Positions 15,702 through 22,560 of a stretch of DNA of 34,086 nt are shown one piece after another. The notes under the pieces were generated by a model, which worked only from the letters and a program-made list of their open reading frames with translations, did not search any database and was not told the origin of the DNA. The DNA comes from Bacilli bacterium (GTDB taxonomy: Bacteria > Bacillota_I > Bacilli_A > ML615J-28 > CAG-313). The DNA lies in the NCBI GenBank assembly GCA_900752975.1, contig CAADXH010000029.1:1-34086 (forward strand). The letters run 5' to 3'. The first letter of the stretch is position 1, and every line of letters starts with the position of its first letter. The position numbers and the translations under genes were made by a program.

Positions 15702-15857
15702 ATGAAATACAATAACAGTTATACTAATGATTATACTTATATGACTAATTCACTAAGAGATTTAAGATTAATAGATCCAAACATTAATTTTGTGGATGGA
15801 TTATTAAATAAAAGTGTAAAAGCTCATATAGAATATTTAGGGGGAAAAACAAAATGA
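15702..15857 (+). CDS. Small 51-residue protein, apparently leaderless, coupled to the aldo/keto reductase
   Basis: The ATG at 15702 lies only 6 nt after the TATAAT, so transcription should start at or next to the A of the start codon; no ribosome binding site precedes it. The frame runs 51 codons and its TGA overlaps the next gene's ATG (ATGA at 15854-15857). The product starts MKYNNSYTNDYTYMT (Tyr/Asn/Thr-rich), continues with a polar middle and ends HIEYLGGKTK. There is no membrane segment and no known family that I recognise. It could be a genuine small protein or a device that couples ribosomes into the reductase gene, whose own GGGGG-rich site lies within its last codons. Confidence 0.55.
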   Translation: MKYNNSYTNDYTYMTNSLRDLRLIDPNINFVDGLLNKSVKAHIEYLGGKTK

Positions 15858-16741
15858 AATATGTAACATTAACAAATGGCATAAAAATGCCTATCATAGG
15901 ATATGGTGTTTATCAAGTATCTAAAGATGAGTGTGAAAGATGTGTCTTAGATGCTTTAGAAGTAGGATATCGTCTTATTGATACTGCTCAAGCCTACTTT
16001 AATGAAGAAGAAGTAGGAAAAGCTATAAAAAAATCAGGAATAAAAAGAGAAGATTTATTTATTACATCTAAAGTATGGATTGAACATTATGGTTATGAAG
16101 AATGCAAAAAATCAGTTGAAGAATCTTTAAAAAAGTTAGGACTTGAATATATTGATTTAATGCTTTTACATCAACCATTTGGTGATTACTATGGGGCTTG
16201 GCGTGCCCTTGAAGAAATATATGAAACCGGTAAAATTAAGGCAATTGGAGTATCTAACTTTTACCCTGATCGTTTAGTTGATATTTGTAGTTTTGCAAGA
16301 ATTAAACCAATGGTAAATCAAATCGAGACTCATCCTCTTTTCCAAAGAGATGTCGACAATGAATGGATGAGAAAATATAATGTTCAACATGAAGCGTGGG
16401 CATCATTTGGTGAAGGAAGAGGGGGATTATTTACTAATCCTACCCTTGAAAAAATTGGAAATAAGTATGGTAAAACTCCAGCTCAAGTAATGCTTAGATG
16501 GGCCATTCAAAGAGATATTATCGTTTTACCTAAATCAACTCATAAAGATAGAATGATTCAAAACTTTAATGTATTTGATTTTGAATTATCCCTTGATGAT
16601 ATGAATGAAATTAAAAAATTAGATACTAATACAAGTTGTTTCTTCTCTCATTATGATCCTAAAATGGTAGAATGGTTTGCCCAAATGGTTGAAGAACGTA
16701 AAAAGAATCACGATCATAGTAAAGAAAAGAAAAAATGGTAA
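15854..16741 (+). CDS. Aldo/keto reductase
   Basis: This NADPH-dependent reductase reduces aldehydes or ketones to alcohols in the cytoplasm. The (beta/alpha)8 fold motifs are clear: MPIIGYGVYQV, then the catalytic tetrad Asp43 and Tyr48 (LIDTAQAY), Lys73 (ITSKVW) and His106 (LLHQP). IGVSNFYPDRL, the VNQIETHP segment and the cofactor-binding IVLPKSTHKDRMIQN follow. It is closest to the 2,5-diketo-gluconate reductase/YvgN-like group by motif. The length is 295 residues, ending in a charged His/Lys tail. It is transcribed with the small upstream ORF from the dyad-covered promoter, so it is likely induced, perhaps by reactive aldehydes or a xenobiotic (inference). A strong TAGGGGG site lies 10 nt before the ATG. 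Confidence 0.92.
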   Translation: MKYVTLTNGIKMPIIGYGVYQVSKDECERCVLDALEVGYRLIDTAQAYFNEEEVGKAIKKSGIKREDLFITSKVWIEHYGYEECKKSVEESLKKLGLEYIDLMLLHQPFGDYYGAWRALEEIYETGKIKAIGVSNFYPDRLVDICSFARIKPMVNQIETHPLFQRDVDNEWMRKYNVQHEAWASFGEGRGGLFTNPTLEKIGNKYGKTPAQVMLRWAIQRDIIVLPKSTHKDRMIQNFNVFDFELSLDDMNEIKKLDTNTSCFFSHYDPKMVEWFAQMVEERKKNHDHSKEKKKW

Positions 16742-16742
16742 A

Positions 16743-16792
16743 AAAACTATATGGTAAATTAGAAACAAACCTAATTTATCATATAGTTTTTC
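16743..16792 (+). terminator. Long-stem terminator after the aldo/keto reductase
   Basis: A 20-bp stem (16743-16762 with 16771-16790, one G-U pair), an 8-nt loop and T-ending arms make a strong intrinsic terminator that would also work from the other side. Confidence 0.85.
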
Positions 16793-16810
16793 TTGTTGTA
16801 AATAAGTTTA

Positions 16811-16852
16811 AAAAAATACCAATTTAGTGTATAATGTAATAGATGACTAAAT
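16811..16852 (-). terminator. Weak terminator of ruvA
   Basis: The arms ATTTAGT (16822-16828) and ACTAAAT (16846-16852) pair around a 17-nt loop. On the reverse strand a T-run follows (complement of the A-run 16811-16816). The stem is AT-rich, so it is a weak candidate. Confidence 0.4.
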
Positions 16853-17419
16853 CTTTTTTAATAAGCGTAATGCTTGCTTTACCGCATCTTTTAGCTCAGT
16901 TGAATCATCAATTACTAATTTCTTAGTAACATTTTTAATTTCAACATTACTATAACCTAAAGATTTAAGAGCGATACCCACATTTTCTAATTTTTCACTA
17001 TTAGATTTAGTGGTATCATCTGCTGTAAAGTTAACTTTACCTTTTAAGTCAAGAATGATCTGTTGACTGAGTTTATTACCAATTCCTGGGAAACTACAAA
17101 AATATTTAGCATTACTATCGTCAAGTGCTTGAACAATTTCACTAATCGTACTAGAAGCAAGAATCGCAAGGGCTCCTTTTGGTCCTAAACCTTTAACACT
17201 AATTAAACTAATAAACATTTGCTTTTCTTCGATGGTTCCAAAACCATAAAGTTCAATGGCATCTTCACGAACATTTTGATATACATAAATAGTGGTGCTA
17301 CTATCTTTTTCAAATTGATAGGGATTAGGGACTTTAACTAAGTAACCAACCCCATAACATTCAATAGTAATGTGTGTAGCACAAACTTCTGTGATTTGAC
17401 CTTTAAAATAACTATACAT
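16847..17419 (-). CDS. ruvA: Holliday junction DNA helicase subunit RuvA
   Basis: This is the tetrameric Holliday-junction binding protein that loads RuvB. Domain I starts MYSYFKGQITEVCATHITIE with GVGYLV. Helix-hairpin-helix motifs are seen at LISVKGLGPKGALAIL and FCSFPGIGNKLSQQIILDLKGK. The C-terminal RuvB-binding domain (about 140-190) includes ALKSLGYSNVEIKNV. I chose ATG 17419 (190 residues), preceded by AGAGGTG; upstream in-frame codons would lie in the promoter. Unlike the usual ruvA-ruvB operon of Bacillota, ruvA here points away from ruvB. Confidence 0.93.
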   Translation of the reverse strand: MYSYFKGQITEVCATHITIECYGVGYLVKVPNPYQFEKDSSTTIYVYQNVREDAIELYGFGTIEEKQMFISLISVKGLGPKGALAILASSTISEIVQALDDSNAKYFCSFPGIGNKLSQQIILDLKGKVNFTADDTTKSNSEKLENVGIALKSLGYSNVEIKNVTKKLVIDDSTELKDAVKQALRLLKKI

Positions 17420-17469
17420 AATACACCTCTTATTACGTGTATTATAGCACAAAATTAGATTTATTGCAA
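17418..17469 (-). promoter_or_regulatory. ruvA promoter overlapping a perfect inverted repeat
   Basis: On the reverse strand, TTGCAA (17469-17464), a 17-bp spacer and TATAAT (17446-17441), preceded by TGC, form an extended -10 promoter. A perfect 9-bp inverted repeat, ATAATACAC (17418-17426) and GTGTATTAT (17437-17445), covers the -10, the start site and the ruvA start codon. It is not the Bacillus LexA box (CGAAC-N4-GTTCG). Confidence 0.65.
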
Positions 17470-17487
17470 AAAGAAAGGGTGACTTTT

Positions 17488-18486
17488 TTGGAAAATATAA
17501 TGGATAAAAAACAAATTGATGGTGATGAACTTGAAGTCACCTTACGTCCGAAATATTTAAGCGAATATATTGGACAAGATGAAATTAAAGAAATGATGAA
17601 AGTTTTCATTTCAACGGCTCGTGACCGTGGTGAAAGTCTAGACCATGTTTTACTTTATGGTCCTCCAGGACTTGGTAAAACAACACTTGCTAATATCATT
17701 GCGAATGAAATGAAAACAAACTTAAAAGTAACAACCGGACCTGCTTTATCACGTCCAGGTGATCTTGCCTCTATTCTTTCATCACTTGAACCAGGTGATA
17801 TTTTATTTATCGATGAAATTCACCGTATTCCTAAAGTAATTGAAGAAATTCTTTATTCCGCAATGGAAGATTATGCGATTGACATTGTAATGGGCAAAGA
17901 CACTAATGCGATGACGCTTAGAATTGATCTTCCTCCATTTACTTTGGTAGGGGCGACCACTAGATTTGGTGATTTAACCGCTCCAATGCGAGATCGTTTT
18001 GGAATCGTTCATCAATTGAAGTATTACACAGCAGAAGAACTAGGAACAATCATTAAGAGAACATCATCAATTTTCTCATTTTCGATAGATGATGATGCGG
18101 TAGTAGAACTTGCAAGAAGATCACGGGGAACTCCGCGTATTGCCAATCGTTTATTTAGACGAATTAGAGATTTTGCTCAATATGAGGGATTAACACATAT
18201 TACTAAAGAAATAACTGATTATGCTTTAAATAAAATGAACATCGATAAAGGTGGACTTGACATCACCGACCGTAAGTATCTAAAGTGCTTAGTTGAACGT
18301 TTTAATGGAGGACCTGCGGGAATTGAAGCACTAGCATCAACTATTTCAGAAGAAGCAGTAACTCTAGAAGATGTTAACGAACCATACTTACTTCAAGAAG
18401 GTTACATTGTTAGAAGCCATCGTGGTAGAGTTGCTACTGAAAAAACATATGAACATTTAGGAATTAAAAGAGGTGGAATGTTTTGA
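17488..18486 (+). CDS. ruvB: Holliday junction branch-migration ATPase RuvB
   Basis: This AAA+ motor drives branch migration with RuvA. The N-terminus contains LRPKYLSEYIGQDEIK. Walker A is LLYGPPGLGKTTLA and Walker B is ILFIDEIHR. The sensor/arginine-finger region reads GATTRFGDLTAPMRDRFG, and the winged-helix C-terminus carries RSHRGRVATEKTYEHLG. I chose the TTG at 17488 (332 residues), because the AAAGGGTGA site (17474-17482) is correctly spaced for it but about 20 nt from the next ATG (17500). A forward promoter is not obvious in the 68 bp between the two ruv starts. The stop overlaps the queA start. Confidence 0.94.
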   Translation: MENIMDKKQIDGDELEVTLRPKYLSEYIGQDEIKEMMKVFISTARDRGESLDHVLLYGPPGLGKTTLANIIANEMKTNLKVTTGPALSRPGDLASILSSLEPGDILFIDEIHRIPKVIEEILYSAMEDYAIDIVMGKDTNAMTLRIDLPPFTLVGATTRFGDLTAPMRDRFGIVHQLKYYTAEELGTIIKRTSSIFSFSIDDDAVVELARRSRGTPRIANRLFRRIRDFAQYEGLTHITKEITDYALNKMNIDKGGLDITDRKYLKCLVERFNGGPAGIEALASTISEEAVTLEDVNEPYLLQEGYIVRSHRGRVATEKTYEHLGIKRGGMF

Positions 18487-19508
18487 AACTAGAAGAATTT
18501 GATTATTATTTACCCGAAAGACTAATTGCTCAAACTCCTCTTGAAAAAAGAAGTAATTCAAGATTATTAGTACTTGACAAAAAAACGGGAGAAATAGAAC
18601 ACAAACATTTTTATGACTTAACTAGTATGTTAACAGATAATGATGTTTTAGTTTTAAATGATACAAAAGTATTACCTTCAAGAATTTATGGCGAAAAAGA
18701 AGACACAAAAGCATGGATTGAAGTATTACTATTAAAAGAGATTAGACCAAATGTATGGGAAACCCTAACTAGACCAGCTAAAAGAGTTAAAGAGGGCACC
18801 ATAATTTCCTTTAATGGAGGAATCCTTAAAGCTAAATGTATCGGAGTTGGGCCAGATGGTGAACGAACTTTTGAAATGATGTATGATGGAATCTTCATTG
18901 AAATTCTTGAAAAAATTGGAATGATGCCACTTCCTCCTTATATTCATGAAAAATTAGATGATGGTGATAGATATCAAACGGTTTATGCGAAAGAATATGG
19001 AAGTGCTGCAGCACCAACAGCAGGGCTCCATTTCACAAAAGAAATGCTTGAAGAATTAAAACAAAAAGGGGTTACGGTGTGTTACATTACTTTACATGTA
19101 GGCCTAGGCACTTTTAGACCTGTAACAACCGAAACAGTAGAAGACCATCATATGCATAGTGAAACATATCATATGGACCAAGCAACTGCTGATATTTTAA
19201 ATCAAGCAAAATTAGATCATAAGCGTATCATTAGTGTTGGTACAACTTCAACCAGAACGCTTGAAAGTATTTACAACAAATATGGCAAGTTTGTAGAAAC
19301 TTGTGAAGATACAAGTATCTTTATTTATCCACCTTATGAGTTTAAAGCAATAGATGCTTTAATCACAAATTTTCATTTACCTAAATCAACCCTTGTAATG
19401 CTTGTAAGTGCTCTTGCGGGAAAAGATAATATCATGAGAGCATATAAAGAAGCAGTTGATAAGGAATATCGCTTTTTCTCATTTGGTGATGCAATGTTTA
19501 TTAAGTAG
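18483..19508 (+). CDS. queA: tRNA preQ1(34) S-adenosylmethionine ribosyltransferase-isomerase QueA
   Basis: This enzyme transfers and rearranges the ribosyl part of S-adenosylmethionine onto preQ1 in tRNA, making epoxyqueuosine. Family motifs are FDYYLPERLIAQTPLEKR at the start, LVLNDTKVLPSRIYG, YGSAAAPTAGLHFT, LHVGLGTFRPV, VGTTSTRTLES and FIYPPYEFKAIDALITNFHLP. The length of 341 residues is normal. The start is TTG in a TTGA overlap with the ruvB stop, with GAGGTGG upstream, giving translational coupling. The ruvB-queA order is typical of Bacillota; tgt, often next, is absent here. Confidence 0.95.
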   Translation: MKLEEFDYYLPERLIAQTPLEKRSNSRLLVLDKKTGEIEHKHFYDLTSMLTDNDVLVLNDTKVLPSRIYGEKEDTKAWIEVLLLKEIRPNVWETLTRPAKRVKEGTIISFNGGILKAKCIGVGPDGERTFEMMYDGIFIEILEKIGMMPLPPYIHEKLDDGDRYQTVYAKEYGSAAAPTAGLHFTKEMLEELKQKGVTVCYITLHVGLGTFRPVTTETVEDHHMHSETYHMDQATADILNQAKLDHKRIISVGTTSTRTLESIYNKYGKFVETCEDTSIFIYPPYEFKAIDALITNFHLPKSTLVMLVSALAGKDNIMRAYKEAVDKEYRFFSFGDAMFIK

Positions 19509-19516
19509 GTGATATT

Positions 19517-20440
19517 ATGAAAAACTTTAAAAATATAAGAATAGTTGATAATTTTTATCAAACATCATCTTTTTTTCCAATGCCACTTACTCTTGTGGGA
19601 ACACTAGATGAAAATGGAAATACTAGTTTTGGTGCGTATTCTTTGTGCTTTCCTTATTATATAGCAGGTAAAGATTACTACGCAATGATTCTTGAATGCC
19701 GTAATAGTTCTAACACTTGTAAAGGCATTTTAAGAAGTGGAAAATGTACAATTAATTTTTTACCATATTCTAAACAAATCTTTAAAGAACATGTTCGTTT
19801 AGGTTATCCCGGAGATACACCTGAAGAAAAAATGAAAGATTTCAAATTTAATGTTGAAACTTCAATTTCTCAAGATGAAGATCCAAATCATAACTATCCT
19901 AAAATAATAAGTGAGGCCTTACAAGCTTTCGAATGTACTTGGGTCAGTGAATTGGATAATGCAAGTGATGATGAAATAAAAGAAGAATACGATGGCCCAT
20001 ATCATAATTTTAATGGTATTACCTCAAAATATGGTGCTCATTTCATCCTTAAAATTGATCGCATTTTAGTAAAAGATAAATACTATGATGCTTTAATTAA
20101 TGGAGTTAACACCCATAATTTTTGCCCACTTCCTACTAATTGGGGATATCGTGATTCTACTAATTTTTGGTGTTCTGCTTTCCGTACTCCAAAACCTGAA
20201 AAAGTACCTAAACGTGAAGTTGACTTAACCTCTGTTCGTTATGCCGCATCAAGAGCTGATGATAAAATCAAATTTTCTGATGATGCACTAATGAAATTAG
20301 TAAAAGTACCAAGGCCATTTTTGAAACTAGTTATTAATGGTTGTATAAACTGGGCTAAAGAAAATAATTGTACTTTAATTACTTCAAAAGAGATGGATAT
20401 CATTAACGATAAACGAAGAAAAGAAAAAAGCAAAAAATAA
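19517..20440 (+). CDS. Flavin reductase-like (PF01613) protein
   Basis: This 307-residue protein has the FMN-binding split-barrel pattern of the flavin reductase/DIM6-NTAB family. PLTLVGTLDENGNTSFGAYS and FPYYIAGKDYYAMI lie near the N-terminus, and RNSSNTCKGILRSGKCTINF forms the flavin site region. It is longer than minimal flavin reductases, with an additional C-terminal region from about residue 215 (FRTPKPEKVPKREVDL to the Lys-rich end). The substrate is unknown. It starts 8 bp after queA with a TAGGTGATATT leader, so it is probably co-transcribed. The terminator that ends it is duplicated 1.9 kb downstream. Confidence 0.78.
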   Translation: MKNFKNIRIVDNFYQTSSFFPMPLTLVGTLDENGNTSFGAYSLCFPYYIAGKDYYAMILECRNSSNTCKGILRSGKCTINFLPYSKQIFKEHVRLGYPGDTPEEKMKDFKFNVETSISQDEDPNHNYPKIISEALQAFECTWVSELDNASDDEIKEEYDGPYHNFNGITSKYGAHFILKIDRILVKDKYYDALINGVNTHNFCPLPTNWGYRDSTNFWCSAFRTPKPEKVPKREVDLTSVRYAASRADDKIKFSDDALMKLVKVPRPFLKLVINGCINWAKENNCTLITSKEMDIINDKRRKEKSKK

Positions 20441-20448
20441 ATGTTATG

Positions 20449-20480
20449 TAAAAGAATCCTAAGATAATTAGGATTTTTTG
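20449..20480 (+). repeat. 32-bp repeat copy 1 (also an intrinsic terminator)
   Basis: This copy is identical over 32 bp to 22370-22401. It contains AATCCTAA/TTAGGATT arms (8-bp stem, 5-nt loop) followed by six T, so it ends the queA-flavin reductase transcript. Similarity stops sharply on the right edge. Confidence 0.85.
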
Positions 20481-20539
20481 AATATCATGATATTCAAATA
20501 ATAAATAATGAGTAATTTTTGAAAAATTTTTCAAAAATA

Positions 20540-20568
20540 TCGACAAAACATATAAAAAATGCTATACT
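20540..20568 (+). promoter_or_regulatory. Promoter of the ART-NADAR cassette
   Basis: TCGACA (20540-20545), a 17-bp spacer and TATACT (20563-20568) are preceded by TGC (extended -10). The expected start is at 20575-20576, giving a leader of about 165 nt before the first large gene. Confidence 0.75.
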
Positions 20569-20574
20569 ATATTT

Positions 20575-20739
20575 AATGAGATTAGCATTGAGTTTGGAAG
20601 ATTGTTGTGAATTGTGTGTTGATGATAAAAAGAAAAATGTTTTTCACATACAAAACTAGTTCAACAATTTTAGCGCTATTTAATTAGTGTAAGTGTGAAA
20701 ATTCTCCTTGAGTAAATGTGGTGTTAGGAGGAAAGAAAA
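20575..20739 (+). promoter_or_regulatory. Structured 165-nt leader with interleaved stems and masked ribosome binding site
   Basis: Two perfect long-range complementarities interleave. ATTGTTG (20601-20607) pairs with CAACAAT (20662-20668), and TTTTCACA (20641-20648) pairs with TGTGAAAA (20694-20701). They can form a pseudoknot or alternative folds. A third element, TCTCCT (20703-20708), can pair with the ribosome binding site AGGAGG (20726-20731). The 5' arms lie inside a small upstream ORF, so ribosome movement there could change the fold. No known riboswitch class is recognised. Confidence 0.5.
20576..20659 (+). CDS. Candidate leaderless 27-codon upstream ORF
   Basis: The ATG stands 7 nt after the -10 box, so it should be at or one base from the 5' end of the transcript; there is no ribosome binding site. 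The frame runs MRLALSLEDCCELCVDDKK and then seven polar or aromatic residues to a TAG. Three Cys are clustered in DCCELC. It overlaps arms of both leader stems, as in leader-peptide attenuators. It is too short to assign; it may be a chance ORF. Confidence 0.35.
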   Translation: MRLALSLEDCCELCVDDKKKNVFHIQN

Positions 20740-21393
20740 ATGTCAAAAATTATATTATATCATGGCTCTTTAAATAAAGTTATAACAACCACTTTTGGAT
20801 TGGGTGACGAAAAACATGATTATGGAAAAGGATTTTATCTATCAGAAAATATAGAACTTGCAAAAGAATGGGCTGTTTGTCGTCCTAATGAACATAACGG
20901 TTGGGTACACAAATATGAACTTGACACGGAAGGGCTTAAAATTTTTGATTTTACAAAAACTAATGTGCTTTCTTGGCTTGCAGAACTTATGAAGCATAGA
21001 GATGCCTCTGATTCTAAACGTTATCACATACTCGCAAAGAAGTTTATTGAGAAATATGGTATAGACATAAGTGAGTATGATGTGATTAAAGGGTGGAGAG
21101 CAAATGCGTCATATTTCTTTATCGCGAAAGAATTTGTTCGGGATAATATTGACATTGATATTCTTGAAAAAATGTTATCTTTAGGAGGTTTGGGGATTCA
21201 ATATTGCATAAAGACTGAGAAGGCATATGCAAAATTGAAAGAGATTCCAGATTCCATTTTACCGGTTGATTACGATGAGTTTAATGAAAAATATAATTCT
21301 AGAGATATAGAAGCACGCAAAAATATGCGTGATTTGATTGATTCGGATGAAAATAAAGTTGAAAAAGTGTTTAGCACGCTTTTTAAGGAGTGA
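20740..21393 (+). CDS. DUF3990 ADP-ribosyltransferase-like protein (putative toxin/effector)
   Basis: This 217-residue protein opens with IILYHGSLNKV and HDYGKGFYLSENIELAKEWA, the hallmark of DUF3990, a family placed in the ADP-ribosyltransferase (ART) superfamily. Candidate active-site residues in the H-Y-E/Q scheme are His8 (YHGS), Tyr33 (GFYL) and Gln154 (GIQYCIKTEKAYAKL, the conserved C-terminal strand). A YDVIKGWRANASY segment (about 113-125) is also typical. ART enzymes transfer ADP-ribose from NAD+ to protein, RNA or DNA; the target here is unknown. It is the first gene of a tight three-gene unit whose third gene is NADAR, a family known to bind or remove ADP-ribose-type adducts. No signal peptide is seen, so a cytoplasmic role is expected. 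The AGGAGG site is masked by the leader. Confidence 0.8.
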   Translation: MSKIILYHGSLNKVITTTFGLGDEKHDYGKGFYLSENIELAKEWAVCRPNEHNGWVHKYELDTEGLKIFDFTKTNVLSWLAELMKHRDASDSKRYHILAKKFIEKYGIDISEYDVIKGWRANASYFFIAKEFVRDNIDIDILEKMLSLGGLGIQYCIKTEKAYAKLKEIPDSILPVDYDEFNEKYNSRDIEARKNMRDLIDSDENKVEKVFSTLFKE

Positions 21394-21396
21394 CTT

Positions 21397-21813
21397 ATGA
21401 GAGCATATGCAGAGGAATATTTAACTGATGTAGTGGATAGTCAAGGAAAACTTTTTGATTTTGTATCTTTCCAATACCCTGATTGTGATATCGAGGACTT
21501 TATAATTCAATATATGGAAAGTAGTACAAGAAAAGCTATTGATGAAGGTCAAGCCTATGTTAACACAATGGATTATAAAACGTTATGGGAGTACTTTGTT
21601 AAAACTGATGGTTATAAGCCTAAAAAAGGTAAATCACTTAAAGGCTTTTTACCTGAATGGATAGGTGAGTTCTATGCTTATTATCAGTGGTATTATGATG
21701 TTAAAAGTAGAGAACTTGTAAAAAAGATTCCCGTAGCTTTTTTAAAAAAAGCATATCCTGGCTTACATGATTTAGAACTTGAATTAGCAGTAAAAAAAGT
21801 AGGTGAAGTATGA
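21397..21813 (+). CDS. Uncharacterised partner protein of DUF3990
   Basis: This is a 138-residue acidic and aromatic protein beginning MRAYAEEYLTDVVDSQGKLF and carrying EWIGEFYAYYQWYYD at about 87-101. It ends with a YPGLHDLELELA helix. I recall similar small proteins next to DUF3990 genes in Bacillota, but no function is known to me. It starts 3 bp after the ART-like gene with an AAGGAG site and overlaps the NADAR gene by ATGA, so the three products are made together. It could be an antitoxin, an activator or a target adaptor; the sequence does not say which. Confidence 0.65.
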   Translation: MRAYAEEYLTDVVDSQGKLFDFVSFQYPDCDIEDFIIQYMESSTRKAIDEGQAYVNTMDYKTLWEYFVKTDGYKPKKGKSLKGFLPEWIGEFYAYYQWYYDVKSRELVKKIPVAFLKKAYPGLHDLELELAVKKVGEV

Positions 21814-22289
21814 TGGAAATTATTTGTTTCCATAATCCAGATGAAGAAAATGGTTTTTTAAGCAATTGGTACCTTTCTTCTTTTGTTATTAATGGTAAAG
21901 AGTTTTCGTCGGTTGAACAATATATGATGTATCAAAAGGCAATTTGCTTTAAAGATGACACCATTAAAAAACAAATAATGGAGACAAATGATGTTGCCTT
22001 AATAAAATCACTTGGACGTTCAGTTTCAAATTACGATGATAACGTTTGGAAAATGATGCGTGAAGAAGTTGTTTTTGATGCTTCACTAGCAAAATTTTCA
22101 CAAAACAATGCCTTAAAAAAACAATTAATGGCTACTAAAGATGCGGTGTTAGCAGAATGCGCCGTAAAAGATTTAATATGGGGAATTGGGTTATCGATGA
22201 ATGATCCAAATCGTTTTGATAAAACAAAATGGAGAGGTCAAAACTTACTGGGAAATATTCTTATGAAAGTAAGAGAAAAGTTAAAATAA
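21810..22289 (+). CDS. NADAR (YbiA-like) family protein
   Basis: This is a full-length, 159-residue NADAR domain. Conserved pocket residues are visible: FLSNW (16-20), SVEQYMMYQKA with Glu36, W80xxxR, LAECAVKDLIWGIG (Glu116, Asp121, Trp124) and WRGQNLLGNILMKVR (141-155). Known members act as N-glycosidases: YbiA-type enzymes on riboflavin-pathway intermediates, and the NADAR domain of DarG1-type antitoxins, which removes ADP-ribose from guanine in DNA. Being coupled (ATGA) to a DUF3990 ART-like operon favours the second kind of role, reversal of ADP-ribosylation, by inference. An in-frame ATG at 21813 is an alternative start. The repeated terminator lies about 80 bp downstream. Confidence 0.88.
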   Translation: MMEIICFHNPDEENGFLSNWYLSSFVINGKEFSSVEQYMMYQKAICFKDDTIKKQIMETNDVALIKSLGRSVSNYDDNVWKMMREEVVFDASLAKFSQNNALKKQLMATKDAVLAECAVKDLIWGIGLSMNDPNRFDKTKWRGQNLLGNILMKVREKLK

Positions 22290-22369
22290 AAAAATATTTA
22301 GAATTATTCTTATGTGAAAGTGCTAGTGCTATAAATTGATATAATCATTAAACAAACATAGAATCATAA

Positions 22370-22401
22370 TAAAAGAATCCTAAGATAATTAGGATTTTTT
22401 G
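22370..22401 (+). repeat. 32-bp repeat copy 2 (also an intrinsic terminator)
   Basis: This copy is identical to 20449-20480, in the same orientation. It provides the terminator of the ART-NADAR cassette and marks its right border. Beyond it, 22402-22500 shows only AT-rich sequence with no gene. Confidence 0.85.
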
Positions 22402-22505
22402 TTTATTGTAATTTATTTATAGGAAATAATCATTAATTAAAAAATAAAAAATGATGGTTATTTTGTCTAAAAAAAGAAGCAATTACAAGTTAATAATTAA
22501 AACAT

Positions 22506-22534
22506 ATGCAAAAAAATGAAAGATGTGGTATAAT
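22506..22534 (+). promoter_or_regulatory. Promoter of the glycogen operon
   Basis: TATAAT (22529-22534) is preceded by TGG, making an extended -10. The -35 (ATGCAA, 22506-22511, 17-bp spacer) is weak. The start would be near 22541, with a 20-nt leader containing the GGGGTGA ribosome binding site. Confidence 0.65.
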
Positions 22535-22560
22535 AAATTTAGAAAATGGGGTGATATCGC

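Noticed and set aside
16807..16835. Forward promoter-like TTTAAA-N17-TATAAT running antisense into ruvA
   Set aside because: The -35 is poor, AT-rich intergenic DNA gives such matches by chance, and the stretch is also accounted for by a weak ruvA terminator.
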